This document shows, piece by piece, positions 46,018 to 54,904 of a DNA stretch of 64,000 nucleotides. The first letter of the stretch is position 1. The number at the start of each line of letters is the position of its first letter. A program made the position numbers and the translations under genes. The notes under the pieces were generated by a model. The model saw nothing but the letters and a program-made list of their open reading frames with translations. It searched no databases and was not told the DNA's origin. This DNA is from Chitinophaga rhizophila (GTDB taxonomy: Bacteria; Bacteroidota; Bacteroidia; Chitinophagales; Chitinophagaceae), in NCBI RefSeq assembly GCF_019492185.1, contig NZ_JAICCF010000003.1, forward strand, positions 1,302,001 to 1,366,000, written 5' to 3'.

Positions 46018-47343
46018 ATGTTCGAATCATTATCAGAGCGGCTCGACTCGGCGTTTAAACAACTGAAGGGCGAAGGCCGTATCAGTGAAATCAATGTGGC
46101 CTCTACGGTGAAAGAAATTCGCCGTGCGCTGGTGGATGCTGACGTAAACTATAAAATTGCGAAAGACTTCACTGACCGTGTGAGAGAAAAGGCACTGGGT
46201 GAAAAGGTAATTACCGCTATTTCTCCAGGACAGTTGATGGTTAAGATCGTAAAGGATGAGCTGACTGAGCTGATGGGGGGTACCGAGGCAGAACTGGATA
46301 TTAAGTCCAGCCCCTCTATTATCCTGATCGCTGGTCTGCAAGGTTCTGGTAAAACGACCTTTTCTGGTAAACTGGCCAATTTCCTGAAAAGCAAAAAGGG
46401 CAAGAAGCCATTATTGGTAGCGGCAGATATTTATCGTCCGGCAGCGATTGACCAGCTGAAAGTGCTGGGTGAGCAGATTGGAGTGGAAGTGTACAATGAG
46501 CCGGAGAACAAGGATGCGGTTAAGATCGCGCAGAATGCGATAGCGCATGCTAAACAGAATGGCAATAACATCATAATCATAGATACTGCCGGTCGCCTTG
46601 CCGTAGATGAGGTGATGATGACCGAGGTAGCCAATGTTAAAGCAGCAGTAAAGCCTAATGAGATCCTCTTTGTAGTGGATTCTATGACAGGTCAGGATGC
46701 TGTGAATACCGCCAAAGCGTTTAATGAACGCCTTGATTTCAGCGGTGTTGTACTGACTAAACTGGATGGTGATACCCGTGGAGGTGCTGCCCTGACAATC
46801 AAGTATACGGTAGAGAAGCCCATCAAGTTTGTGAGTATGGGTGAGAAGCTGGATACGCTGGATGTGTTCTATCCTGAGCGTATGGCACAGCGTATCCTCG
46901 GTATGGGTGATATCACTACCCTGGTTGAACGTGCGCAGGCTCAATTTGATGAAGAACAGGCAAAGAAACTGGAGAAGAAGATTCGTCAGAACCAGTTTGA
47001 CTTTGAAGACTTCCGCGAGCAATTGCAGCAGATCAAGAAGATGGGTAACCTGAAAGATCTGATGGCGATGATTCCAGGCGTAGGTAAAGCTATTAAGGAC
47101 ATTGATATCAGTGATGACGCGTTTAAAGGCATAGAAGCCATGATCGGTTCTATGACGCCTTATGAGAGGAACAATCCGGATAGTATCGATGGCAGCCGCC
47201 GTAAGCGTATAGCAAAGGGCTCTGGTAAGGATATTCAGGATGTAAACCAGTTCATGAAGCAATTTGACCAGATGCGTCAGATGATGAAGATGATGAACAA
47301 ATTCGGAGCTGGTGGTAAAGGTTTAAGAGCTTTAGGTAGATAG
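46018..47343 (+). CDS. ffh: Signal recognition particle protein Ffh
   Basis: 441 residues. N domain (about 1-95), GTPase G domain with G1 GLQGSGKTTFSGKL, G2/G3 IIIDTAGR, G4 TKLDGD, and the methionine-rich M domain at the C-terminus (GNLKDLMAMIPGVG; RQMMKMMNKFGAGGKG). It binds SRP RNA and signal peptides and delivers ribosomes to FtsY. A structured RNA element lies 21 nt before the start. Confidence 0.97.
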   Translation: MFESLSERLDSAFKQLKGEGRISEINVASTVKEIRRALVDADVNYKIAKDFTDRVREKALGEKVITAISPGQLMVKIVKDELTELMGGTEAELDIKSSPSIILIAGLQGSGKTTFSGKLANFLKSKKGKKPLLVAADIYRPAAIDQLKVLGEQIGVEVYNEPENKDAVKIAQNAIAHAKQNGNNIIIIDTAGRLAVDEVMMTEVANVKAAVKPNEILFVVDSMTGQDAVNTAKAFNERLDFSGVVLTKLDGDTRGGAALTIKYTVEKPIKFVSMGEKLDTLDVFYPERMAQRILGMGDITTLVERAQAQFDEEQAKKLEKKIRQNQFDFEDFREQLQQIKKMGNLKDLMAMIPGVGKAIKDIDISDDAFKGIEAMIGSMTPYERNNPDSIDGSRRKRIAKGSGKDIQDVNQFMKQFDQMRQMMKMMNKFGAGGKGLRALGR

Positions 47344-47390
47344 TCTCAGAAAAAAAAGTCCACAGTTTGTAGACTTTTAACAGAAAATAT

Positions 47391-47421
47391 TTTGAACTAT
47401 CCACTTTTAAGATTACTTTTG
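47391..47421 (+). promoter_or_regulatory. rpsP promoter, TTTG-N19-TACTTTTG
   Basis: TTTG 47391-47394, 19-nt spacer, TACTTTTG 47414-47421, 54 nt before the rpsP ATG. Strong consensus match. Confidence 0.85.
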
Positions 47422-47475
47422 CTGCCCCAATTAAATACTTTTTCATAACTCGCAAAAAAATAACTCGAATTATTT

Positions 47476-47916
47476 ATGCCAGTAAAAATCAGACTGCAAC
47501 GTCATGGCGCTAAGAAGAGACCTTTTTATTTTATAGTAGTAGCCGATGCTCGCGCGCCTAGAGATGGTAAATTCATCCAAAAGATCGGTACTTACAACCC
47601 ACTGACTGTGCCTGCTTCTATCAACATTGATACAGACAAAGCACTGCGTTGGTTACAGAAAGGTGCTCAGCCTACAGATACAGTTAGAAGAATCCTGTCT
47701 TTCAAAGGAGTTCTTTACCTGAAACACCTGTTGAGAGGTGTGAAACTGGGTCTGTTCGATGAACCTACTGCGTTCCAGAAATTCGAACAATGGCAGGCTG
47801 AACACGAGCAGAAAGTTGCTGCCCGTCGTGATAGCCACAAAAAAGCAAGAATTGCTACTCCAATCGTGAGAAGAGTTGAAGATACTCCAGCTCAGCCAGA
47901 AGGAGGCGAAGCATAA
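47476..47916 (+). CDS. rpsP: 30S ribosomal protein S16
   Basis: 146 residues. The S16 core is at the N-terminus (VKIRLQRHGAKKRPFYFIVV, then KFIQKIGTYNPLT and ALRWLQKGAQPTDTVRRIL). The C-terminal extension of about 60 residues, ending in a Pro/Glu-rich tail, is longer than in E. coli (82 aa) and is common in Bacteroidota. First gene of rpsP-rimM-trmD-rplS. Confidence 0.96.
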   Translation: MPVKIRLQRHGAKKRPFYFIVVADARAPRDGKFIQKIGTYNPLTVPASINIDTDKALRWLQKGAQPTDTVRRILSFKGVLYLKHLLRGVKLGLFDEPTAFQKFEQWQAEHEQKVAARRDSHKKARIATPIVRRVEDTPAQPEGGEA

Positions 47917-47940
47917 TCCAGCTTTTGAATCATATTTGAA

Positions 47941-47974
47941 AGGGAAATATTTGTACGCAAATATTTCCCTTTTT
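47941..47974 (+). terminator. Terminator or attenuator between rpsP and rimM
   Basis: AGGGAAATATTTG / CAAATATTTCCCT, 13-bp perfect stem, TACG loop, then T5. It would end much of the rpsP transcript before rimM and trmD. Confidence 0.85.
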
Positions 47975-47997
47975 CTTAGCCGCAAGGCCATCGTATT

Positions 47998-48519
47998 ATG
48001 AATAATTACTTCAGCATAGGAAAACTGGTATCTGTATTTGGCTTACAGGGCGAATTTATCCTCAAACATAGTTTGGGTAAAAGGTCGGCACTGCAAGGAG
48101 TAGAGGCTATCTTTCTCGAAGTGCGTAAGAACAGTTTCATTCCCTACTTTGTACAAAAGACCAGCGTGAAGGACCATGAACATGTGTTTATCAAGCTGGA
48201 AGGAGTAGATACTAAGGAAGAAGCCCGGAAGCTGGTACAAACGCCCGTATACCTGGCAGAAGAAGATTTCAAGACGCAGACTGCCTCGTCAGCCCCGTTG
48301 TCTATGCTTGGTTTTTCCGTACAGGATAAGCAACAAGGCGAACTGGGAGTTATCGAAGAAGTGATCGAAATGCCGATGCAGGTGCTGGTAAAGGTGACTT
48401 ACAAGGAAAAAGAGATGTTGCTACCGCTGAATGAGCAATCGCTTATTAAGGTGGATAAAAAGCAGCAGATCGTTCATGTAGATCTTCCTGACGGCTTACT
48501 GGACATTTACATGGAGTAG
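47998..48519 (+). CDS. rimM: Ribosome maturation factor RimM
   Basis: 173 residues. N-terminal barrel domain with FSIGKLVSVFGLQGEFILKH (family motif G.I...HGl.GE), then a PRC-barrel C-terminal domain with LLPLNEQSLIKVDKKQQIVH and LPDGLLDIYME at the end. It helps assemble the 30S head with S19. It lies between rpsP and trmD as usual. Confidence 0.95.
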   Translation: MNNYFSIGKLVSVFGLQGEFILKHSLGKRSALQGVEAIFLEVRKNSFIPYFVQKTSVKDHEHVFIKLEGVDTKEEARKLVQTPVYLAEEDFKTQTASSAPLSMLGFSVQDKQQGELGVIEEVIEMPMQVLVKVTYKEKEMLLPLNEQSLIKVDKKQQIVHVDLPDGLLDIYME

Positions 48520-48576
48520 CAGGGAACACTTATATTCACTGAGACCTGCCTTTGCAGGGTCGATTGGATCATTACT

Positions 48577-49248
48577 ATGAGAATAGATATCATTACGGTA
48601 CAGCCAGGATTGCTGGAAAGCCCTTTTTCGCATTCCATCCTGAAAAGGGCTCAGACGAAAGGGTTGCTGGAAGTGCATACCCATAATCTGCGCGATTATT
48701 CCAATCTGAAGCACAAGCAGGTAGACGACTACCAGTTTGGCGGAGGAGCAGGAATGGTAATGATGTTGGAACCAATGGTAAATGCAATTGAGACCTTGCA
48801 GTCTAAAGTACAGTATGACGAAGTAATATACCTAACACCAGATGGCGAAACGCTTAATCAAAAGATAGCCAACCAGTTATCACTCAAAGGCAACCTGCTG
48901 TTGCTATGTGGTCACTACAAAGGTATTGATGAGCGTATCCGCACGCATTTCGTTACTAAGGAGATCTCTATTGGGGATTATGTACTCTCAGGAGGAGAAC
49001 TGGCCGCCGCCGTGCTAGTAGATGCTATTGGCAGACTGATACCCGGAGTATTAAACGATGAGACTTCTGCATTATTAGACTCATTTCAGGACAATCTGCT
49101 GGCACCGCCAGTATATACCCGTCCGGAGGAGTTCAGGGGCTGGAAAGTGCCCGATGTGCTTTTAAGCGGTGATCATAAGAAAATTGATAACTGGAGACAT
49201 GACCAGGCGCTGGAGCGCACAAAGGCACGTCGTCCGGATCTGTTATAA
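48577..49248 (+). CDS. trmD: tRNA (guanine37-N1)-methyltransferase
   Basis: 223 residues, normal for TrmD. The trefoil-knot SPOUT fold is shown by DDYQFGGGAGMVMMLEPM, LLLCGHYKGIDERIRTHFV and ISIGDYVLSGGELAAAVLVDA. It methylates G37 next to the anticodon, preventing frameshifts. It lies downstream of rimM. Confidence 0.97.
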   Translation: MRIDIITVQPGLLESPFSHSILKRAQTKGLLEVHTHNLRDYSNLKHKQVDDYQFGGGAGMVMMLEPMVNAIETLQSKVQYDEVIYLTPDGETLNQKIANQLSLKGNLLLLCGHYKGIDERIRTHFVTKEISIGDYVLSGGELAAAVLVDAIGRLIPGVLNDETSALLDSFQDNLLAPPVYTRPEEFRGWKVPDVLLSGDHKKIDNWRHDQALERTKARRPDLL

Positions 49249-49304
49249 ATTTTGGTTGGTTTTCAACCTATTGGAAAATTATTCTTTAATAAACGGGGTT
49301 GTTA

Positions 49305-49336
49305 TTTGGAAGTTCTGTATTTCTCAGTTACCTTTG
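49305..49336 (+). promoter_or_regulatory. rplS promoter, TTTG-N20-TACCTTTG
   Basis: TTTG 49305-49308, 20-nt spacer, TACCTTTG 49329-49336, 22 nt before the rplS start. It allows rplS to be expressed independently of trmD. Confidence 0.8.
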
Positions 49337-49358
49337 CACTCCGATAAATATTTGAAAG

Positions 49359-49706
49359 ATGAACGCTATTTCTTTTGTTCACGAGCAACTGACAGGTAAG
49401 AAATCCTACCCGAAGTTTAAGGCCGGTGATAACGTCACTGTAAACTATAAAATTGTTGAAGGTAACAAGGAAAGAATCCAGTCCTTCAAAGGTGATGTAT
49501 TGAAAATCCAGGGTACTGGAGCTACTGTAACTTTTACAGTTAGAAAGATTTCTGATGGTGTAGGTGTAGAAAGGGTATTCCCGCTGCTGTCGCCACATAT
49601 CGATGGAATCGTGCTGAATAAGGTTGGTAAAGTTAGAAGGGCGAGACTGTTCTACCTGCGCGAACGTGCTGGTAAAGCTGCCCGTATCAAAGAGAAAAGG
49701 GTTTAG
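49359..49706 (+). CDS. rplS: 50S ribosomal protein L19
   Basis: 115 residues, normal length. Seen: KFKAGDNVTVNYKIVEGNKE, RIQSFKGDVLKIQGTG, VERVFPLLSPHIDGIVLNKVG, and the basic C-terminus. Last gene of the rpsP-rimM-trmD-rplS block, followed by a terminator. Confidence 0.97.
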   Translation: MNAISFVHEQLTGKKSYPKFKAGDNVTVNYKIVEGNKERIQSFKGDVLKIQGTGATVTFTVRKISDGVGVERVFPLLSPHIDGIVLNKVGKVRRARLFYLRERAGKAARIKEKRV

Positions 49707-49730
49707 TATAAATACAGGGAAATTAGTGAT

Positions 49731-49760
49731 AACGGGGACCGTTTGGCTCCCCGTTTTTTT
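49731..49760 (+). terminator. rplS terminator
   Basis: AACGGGGA / TCCCCGTT stem with a 9-10 nt loop and T7. Confidence 0.88.
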
Positions 49761-49894
49761 CATGTCTATGAGAACCGGAACCACGCATTGAAAGCTCTTA
49801 AAATAGTATTAAAACTTTGCTGGCCAATCCATGTCAGGCTAAATCCCGAATATATTTACCTATCTTTGTTTGCTTAACGTTTAAAACTGAGAAA

Positions 49895-50128
49895 ATGACT
49901 GCCGCATTTAAATCACCATTTTTATTATTTCAGGAATTAGGTATGACAGAATTACTCTTGATTGCTCTGGTTGTATTGCTGCTGTTTGGTGGTAAGAAAA
50001 TTCCAGAACTGATGCGTGGCCTTGGTAAAGGTATCCGTGAGTTTAACGACGCCAAGAACAACGTACGTAAAGAGATCGAAGATGGTATGAAAGATCAGCC
50101 AGCTACGACAGATCATAAGAATGCCTAA
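49895..50128 (+). CDS. tatA: Sec-independent translocase subunit TatA
   Basis: 77 residues from the chosen ATG at 49895; the frame is open 26 codons upstream, but that part has no TatA-like features. A membrane helix (MTELLLIALVVLLLFGGKKIP) is followed by the amphipathic helix ELMRGLGKGIREFNDAKN and a polar tail. The ~15 residues before the helix are longer than in E. coli TatA. TatA forms the pore for folded Tat substrates; the window holds one clear Tat substrate (the phospholipase C) and a possible one (the SOD). TatC is not adjacent. Confidence 0.9.
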   Translation: MTAAFKSPFLLFQELGMTELLLIALVVLLLFGGKKIPELMRGLGKGIREFNDAKNNVRKEIEDGMKDQPATTDHKNA

Positions 50129-50317
50129 TTAACCTGTAGCTCAGGAATCTGGTTTTCATTGAATTAATTCAAACGTGAATAGGGGAGTAGTTTGCCTGTG
50201 AAAGGGAATGCAGTTAATCACTGTACAAAGCTGCTATATGCCATATGCCAACTGAGTACTGCTCAGTAGCAATTTTTCAAGTTTGACTTTACCTTATTTT
50301 TTAAGCAATTAACTGGT
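50129..50317. other. Intergenic region tatA - gatA
   Basis: 189 nt, no terminator hairpin seen after tatA and no clear promoter; a TTTGAC...TACCTTATT string before gatA is a weak candidate. Confidence 0.35.
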
Positions 50318-51763
50318 TTGGCTTTGTCTGAATACAGCAGTATATCGGCTTTTCATGAAGCATTATACGCCGGCAGAACAACCTGTACGGAGATGGTGCG
50401 GTATTACCTTGACCGCATCGTGCAGACAAAACACCTGAATGCTTATCTGGAAGTTTTTGAGGAAGAAGCCCTTGCGAAAGCGCATGCACTGGATCTCCGT
50501 GTTAAAAACGGTGACTCTGTGGGAGCGCTTGCAGGCGTTGTGATAGGCATTAAGGATGTTATCTGTTATAAAGGCCATAAAGTAAGCGCCGCTTCCCGCA
50601 TTCTCGAGGGATTTACCTCCCTCTATTCTGCTACCGCTGTCGAAAGACTGCTGGCAGAAGATGCCATTATTATTGGTAATCTCAATTGCGATGAATTTGC
50701 TATGGGATCAACCAATGAGAACTCCGCCTATGGTCCGGTGTTGAACGCACTGGACAATTCCTGTGTACCGGGCGGGTCATCTGGGGGATCGGCAGTTGCT
50801 GTGCAAGCTGATCTCTGTATGGTAAGCCTGGGAAGTGACACAGGCGGCTCAGTAAGACAACCCGCTGATTTCTGTGGAATTGTAGGACTGAAACCGACAT
50901 ATGGAAGAATTTCCAGACATGGACTAATAGCATACGCTTCGTCCTTCGACCAGATAGGAATTTTTGGCAGGAATATTGCAGATGTGGGTATAGTGCTACA
51001 GTTTATTGCAGGGCCCGATGAGTATGATAGTACAGCTTCGGGCGAAGCAGTACCAGAGTATAAGATTGAGCACAATAAATCCTGGAAAATAGCGTATTTA
51101 AAAGATGCGTTATTTCACCCCGGCCTCGATACGGAGATGAAGGAAGGTTATCTCCGCTTCTTTGAAGAACTGGAAGCTAACGGTAGCTCAGTTACCGCAG
51201 CTGACTTCGCCTACCTCGATTATGTAGTGCCCGCATATTATGTGTTGACCACTGCAGAAGCTTCATCTAACCTTTCCCGGTTCGATGGAGTGAAATACGG
51301 ACACAGAACTTCTTTAAATAACCTCGAACTCGCAGACTTTTACAAGAAAAGCCGCTCAGAGGGTTTTGGTAAAGAGGTAAAACGACGTATCTTACTTGGG
51401 ACTTTCGTACTTAGCGCGGGTTATTATGACGCCTATTTTACTAAAGCCCAGCAAGTTAGACGAATGGTGGTGGACAAATTGAACGAAATTCTTTCGGAAT
51501 ATGACGCCATCGTAATGCCAACTGTTCCGTCTACAGCATTTAAAATTGGAGAGAAATCAAATGATCCAATAGCCATGTACCTGGCCGATATTTACACGGT
51601 ACTGGCAAATCTGGCAGGGGTTCCGGCAATTTCCGTACCTTTGCAACGGCATTCAAACGGGATGCCATATGGTGTACAGATCATCACAAAGCAATTTAGC
51701 GAAGCAAACCTGTTAAGCATTGCGGAACACGTAATGCAGACACGGAGGGTTACTCCTGTTTAA
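50318..51763 (+). CDS. gatA: GatA-type amidase (Asp-tRNA(Asn)/Glu-tRNA(Gln) amidotransferase subunit A)
   Basis: 481 residues of the amidase-signature family. The Ser-Ser-Lys triad is visible: Lys in VVIGIKDVICYKG, first Ser in GGSSGGSAVAV and nucleophile Ser in GSDTGGSVRQPADFCG. The length and KPTYGRISRHGLIAYASSFDQIG match GatA, which frees ammonia from glutamine for misacylated tRNA. The start is a TTG; no ATG is near the conserved N-terminus. gatB and gatC are not adjacent. A lytic transglycosylase follows 7 to 13 nt later. Confidence 0.9.
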   Translation: MALSEYSSISAFHEALYAGRTTCTEMVRYYLDRIVQTKHLNAYLEVFEEEALAKAHALDLRVKNGDSVGALAGVVIGIKDVICYKGHKVSAASRILEGFTSLYSATAVERLLAEDAIIIGNLNCDEFAMGSTNENSAYGPVLNALDNSCVPGGSSGGSAVAVQADLCMVSLGSDTGGSVRQPADFCGIVGLKPTYGRISRHGLIAYASSFDQIGIFGRNIADVGIVLQFIAGPDEYDSTASGEAVPEYKIEHNKSWKIAYLKDALFHPGLDTEMKEGYLRFFEELEANGSSVTAADFAYLDYVVPAYYVLTTAEASSNLSRFDGVKYGHRTSLNNLELADFYKKSRSEGFGKEVKRRILLGTFVLSAGYYDAYFTKAQQVRRMVVDKLNEILSEYDAIVMPTVPSTAFKIGEKSNDPIAMYLADIYTVLANLAGVPAISVPLQRHSNGMPYGVQIITKQFSEANLLSIAEHVMQTRRVTPV

Positions 51764-51776
51764 AATAAATATGTGT

Positions 51777-53126
51777 ATGAGGAAAATCTTTTTACTACTG
51801 CTGTTGCCATCGTTAGGAGCAGTGCAATTGAAAGCGATTGGTGGCAATGGTGTACCTAAAGAGATGGTTACTCCCTATGGAGGACCGGATACTACGGTAC
51901 TGAACCACAAAGTACGTTTGCCCAAGGATACTGTTGTAGTACCTTCCGCAACGTCTCAGGCGGTGCGCAAAAATGCGCAGAGTCTCCCGTCCAGCATCAG
52001 CAGCCCAAAGGTCTATGAACAGATCAACAACAACATCGTAGCTGGATACATCAATAACTTTGCCACACGGTATAGCCAACACCTGCAGGTAATGATCTCC
52101 AGAGGTCAGCCTTACTTTGTGATGGTTGAGAAAATCTTCAGAGAACACGGGATTCCTGAGGAAATGAAGTACCTCGCAGTGATAGAATCCAGCTTTAATA
52201 CTAATGCTCGTTCCCGTGTAGGTGCAGTTGGAGCCTGGCAATTTATGTCTGGTACAGCGCGCATCTTCGGTCTCAATGTGGGTAAAAAAGTGGACGAACG
52301 TAAAGACTTCTACAAGTCTACAGTAGCCGCTGCCAAGTTCCTGAATGAACTGTACAACCAGTTCGGTGACTGGTTACTAGTAGTAGCTGCCTATAACTGC
52401 GGTCCCGGCGGCGTACAACGTGCTATGAATGCAAGCGGTCGCAGCGACTTCTGGGGAATGCAATACTTCCTGCCTGCAGAATCCCGTAATCACGTTTATA
52501 AATTCATTGCTACAGGTTACATCCTCGATAGATTCAATAACTTCTTCGGTGTAGGTAACGACGGCGTGGCTGCTCCTGTAAGCGCTCCTGCAATGACAAG
52601 TGCGGCTTCCTCTACTACTGAGCTTACAGAAGAAGAAATGTTCAATACTGTTGAGTTTAACATCTCCGGTAAATATCGCCTGGATGCTATTGCAAAGAAG
52701 CTGAACATGGAAGTTTCTGAACTGGAACACCTGAACCCGGAGTTCGCCAAAATGATGGCAAGCCCTGAGAATAGCTACGATCTGAGAATCCCTAAAGACA
52801 AGATGAAGGAATTTCAGACAGAGAAAGATGAGATTCTGAAAGAGTCCCTGCAGATGATGCTGGATGATAAAGCCACAGCTTTAGACAAATCCCGCTTCCC
52901 TGCTCCTGCAAAAGTAGCTGCTCCAGCCGAGGCTAAAGCAAAGAAGACGACTACAAATAATCATATAGCAGCAAAAACGTCTAAAACATCCAAAGCTGTT
53001 GCCGCTAAAAAGCCAGCAGCAAAAGGTAAGACAGCTACCGCTAAAAAGAAAACAGTTGCTAAAAAGACAACTGCTAAAAAGCCGGTAACTAAGAAGCCAG
53101 TGATGAAGAAAACAACGCTGCATTAA
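51777..53126 (+). CDS. MltD-like lytic transglycosylase with histone-H1-like tail
   Basis: 449 residues (or 451 from the ATG at 51771). Signal peptide MRKIFLLLLLPSLGAVQLKA. The SLT domain (about 105-265) has the catalytic Glu in LAVIESSFNTNARSRVGAVG, followed by AWQFMSGTARIFGL and VVAAYNCGPGGVQRAM. A LysM-like module follows (about 300-350; YRLDAIAKKLNMEVSELEHL). The last ~60 residues are Lys/Ala/Thr-rich with repeated AKK units, like eukaryotic histone H1 tails. It cuts peptidoglycan in the periplasm; the tail could bind anionic polymers. It follows gatA closely. Confidence 0.9.
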   Translation: MRKIFLLLLLPSLGAVQLKAIGGNGVPKEMVTPYGGPDTTVLNHKVRLPKDTVVVPSATSQAVRKNAQSLPSSISSPKVYEQINNNIVAGYINNFATRYSQHLQVMISRGQPYFVMVEKIFREHGIPEEMKYLAVIESSFNTNARSRVGAVGAWQFMSGTARIFGLNVGKKVDERKDFYKSTVAAAKFLNELYNQFGDWLLVVAAYNCGPGGVQRAMNASGRSDFWGMQYFLPAESRNHVYKFIATGYILDRFNNFFGVGNDGVAAPVSAPAMTSAASSTTELTEEEMFNTVEFNISGKYRLDAIAKKLNMEVSELEHLNPEFAKMMASPENSYDLRIPKDKMKEFQTEKDEILKESLQMMLDDKATALDKSRFPAPAKVAAPAEAKAKKTTTNNHIAAKTSKTSKAVAAKKPAAKGKTATAKKKTVAKKTTAKKPVTKKPVMKKTTLH

Positions 53127-53144
53127 TCATACGGAACTAATAGC

Positions 53145-53175
53145 AAAGGCCTGATCATACGATCAGGCCTTTTTG
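53145..53175 (+). terminator. Terminator after lytic transglycosylase
   Basis: AAAGGCCTGATC / GATCAGGCCTTT perfect stem, ATAC loop, T run. Confidence 0.9.
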
Positions 53176-53266
53176 TTTTATCTACTTTGCCAAGCTCCTG
53201 CAACACGCATCTCCGATAATGTCTTGCCGGCAACTTTCCAATACTGGGAATATTGTCTCTAAATAG

Positions 53267-53297
53267 GAACGCCTACATATCGTATATGCAGGCGTTC
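53267..53297 (-). terminator. Hairpin after the antiporter gene
   Basis: GAACGCCTACATAT / ATATGCAGGCGTTC arms, 13 of 14 paired, 3-nt loop, 30 nt past the minus-strand stop. The T run is weak. Confidence 0.5.
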
Positions 53298-53326
53298 ATG
53301 TATTTAGCGATAAAAAAATTTAATCA

Positions 53327-54772
53327 TTATCCTACCTGACTCGCCTGTAGACGGTTTTCCTCTACCTTCTTAACAATATCCAGCAGTGGTCCTGTCATGA
53401 AGGTGGTTGCCAATGCCATCAATACCAGCATAGCAAAAATTTCAGGGGAAAGAATACCCAGATCATAGCCGATATTTAATACTACCAGTTCCATAAGCCC
53501 TCTGGTATTCATTAACGCGCCTATACCCAAAGCATCCATCCAGGATTGGCCCATCAGTTTCGCAGTAAGAGCGCTACCTCCCAGCTTGCCGCCTACTGCA
53601 ACCAACATAATCAGTCCGAATACAGACCAAAGCTGCCCCTGACCTAATAATCCGATCTGAGTACGCAAGCCAGTAAAGACAAAGAATATTGGTAACAATA
53701 GCAGAACGCTCACGTCTTCCAGCTTATCAGTAAGCAACTTCTGAACAGATACTTCTGCCGGCATGATCACACCTGCCAGAAAAGCACCGAACAATGCATG
53801 TATACCGATTACCTCTGCCGCCCAGGCTGAAAACAATAGTACCATGAATGCTAATGCGACAATTGACTTCTCTTTCTGCTGCCGTTGAAACTGAGCAATC
53901 TTCTTTGCAAGCCAGGGTTTCAGTACATACAACATAATAGCAAGGAATACGAGCGACAATGCCAGCGTAAGTGCAGCAGTCCATAAAGTGCCTGCTTTTA
54001 CAATTGCAATCACAACAGCCAATATACACCATGCTGTAACGTCATCTGCTGCAGCACAGGTTATCGCCAGCAGGCCTAATGGTGTACTGCTAAGCTTTCT
54101 TTCCTGTACAATACGAGCCAACACCGGAAACGCTGTTATACTCATTGCAATACCCATAAACAATGAGAAGGAAAGGAAACTTACATTAGCAGGTGCAAAC
54201 TGTCCGTATATATAATAAGCCAGTAATACTCCCAGGAAGAACGGAAACACAATGCTTGCATGACTGATCATCACTGCGTCATGCGCCTTGTTTTTCATTT
54301 TGTGCGTATCCAGTTCCATGCCGACTACAAACATAAAAAATGCAAGTCCTATCTGACTCAGAAACTGTAAGTTCTTAAATCCTTCTGCCGGAAAAACAAA
54401 CGCACTGACAGACGGCAACGCCATGCCTAACAGGGACGGGCCCAGGCATATACCTGCAACAATTTCTCCTACCACCGCTGGTTGACCTATCTTATTCGCC
54501 AGCCATCCAAATAAGCGTGCTGTCAGCAGAATCAGAATGATCTGCAGCAGCAATAACGCCAGTGGATGGTGTACATTCTGTACCATCCCCAGCCATACAC
54601 TTTCTGCTGTGGAGTGGGCGCTCGCTGCAGATGCAGCTGTTGCTGCTTCTACTACACTACTCGCAGGCGTACTTCCGTCTGTAACCAGGTGGCTGCCTTG
54701 ATCAATGATAAACCAGGTCAGGCATCCGAAAAAGCCGATAATTAAGGGGTAAAGCAACAGTTTCTTGTTCAT
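53327..54772 (-). CDS. Kef/CPA2-type cation:proton antiporter
   Basis: 481 residues. An extra N-terminal membrane helix (about 7-25) and an Ala/Ser-rich periplasmic linker (about 35-65) precede the CPA2 core, where PAVVGEIVAGICLGPSLLG, ITCAAADDVTAWCILAVV (ion-binding Asp-Asp) and LMNTRGLMELVVLNIG are typical. It exchanges K+ or Na+ for protons. It lacks the RCK/TrkA-N regulatory domain of KefB/C. Confidence 0.9.
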   Translation of the reverse strand: MNKKLLLYPLIIGFFGCLTWFIIDQGSHLVTDGSTPASSVVEAATAASAASAHSTAESVWLGMVQNVHHPLALLLLQIILILLTARLFGWLANKIGQPAVVGEIVAGICLGPSLLGMALPSVSAFVFPAEGFKNLQFLSQIGLAFFMFVVGMELDTHKMKNKAHDAVMISHASIVFPFFLGVLLAYYIYGQFAPANVSFLSFSLFMGIAMSITAFPVLARIVQERKLSSTPLGLLAITCAAADDVTAWCILAVVIAIVKAGTLWTAALTLALSLVFLAIMLYVLKPWLAKKIAQFQRQQKEKSIVALAFMVLLFSAWAAEVIGIHALFGAFLAGVIMPAEVSVQKLLTDKLEDVSVLLLLPIFFVFTGLRTQIGLLGQGQLWSVFGLIMLVAVGGKLGGSALTAKLMGQSWMDALGIGALMNTRGLMELVVLNIGYDLGILSPEIFAMLVLMALATTFMTGPLLDIVKKVEENRLQASQVG

Positions 54773-54904
54773 ATAGTATCGGTTTGGTTGGACGAAAGAT
54801 AATAATAATACCTGGGAGCTTCATATGGGACCGGTATTAAATTACGTTGAAGAATATCATCTCGTGGTGCCACCTTGCAGGGCGTTCCGTATCTTGTCAT
54901 TATT

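Noticed and set aside
46411..47262. 283-residue minus-strand frame opposite ffh
   Set aside because: Antisense shadow of a conserved gene; composition is that of a reverse complement and no family is recognisable.
52930..53110. AAG/GCT-rich repeats as a CRISPR or tandem-repeat array
   Set aside because: The repeats are codons of the Lys/Ala tail of the transglycosylase, irregular in length and without spacers.
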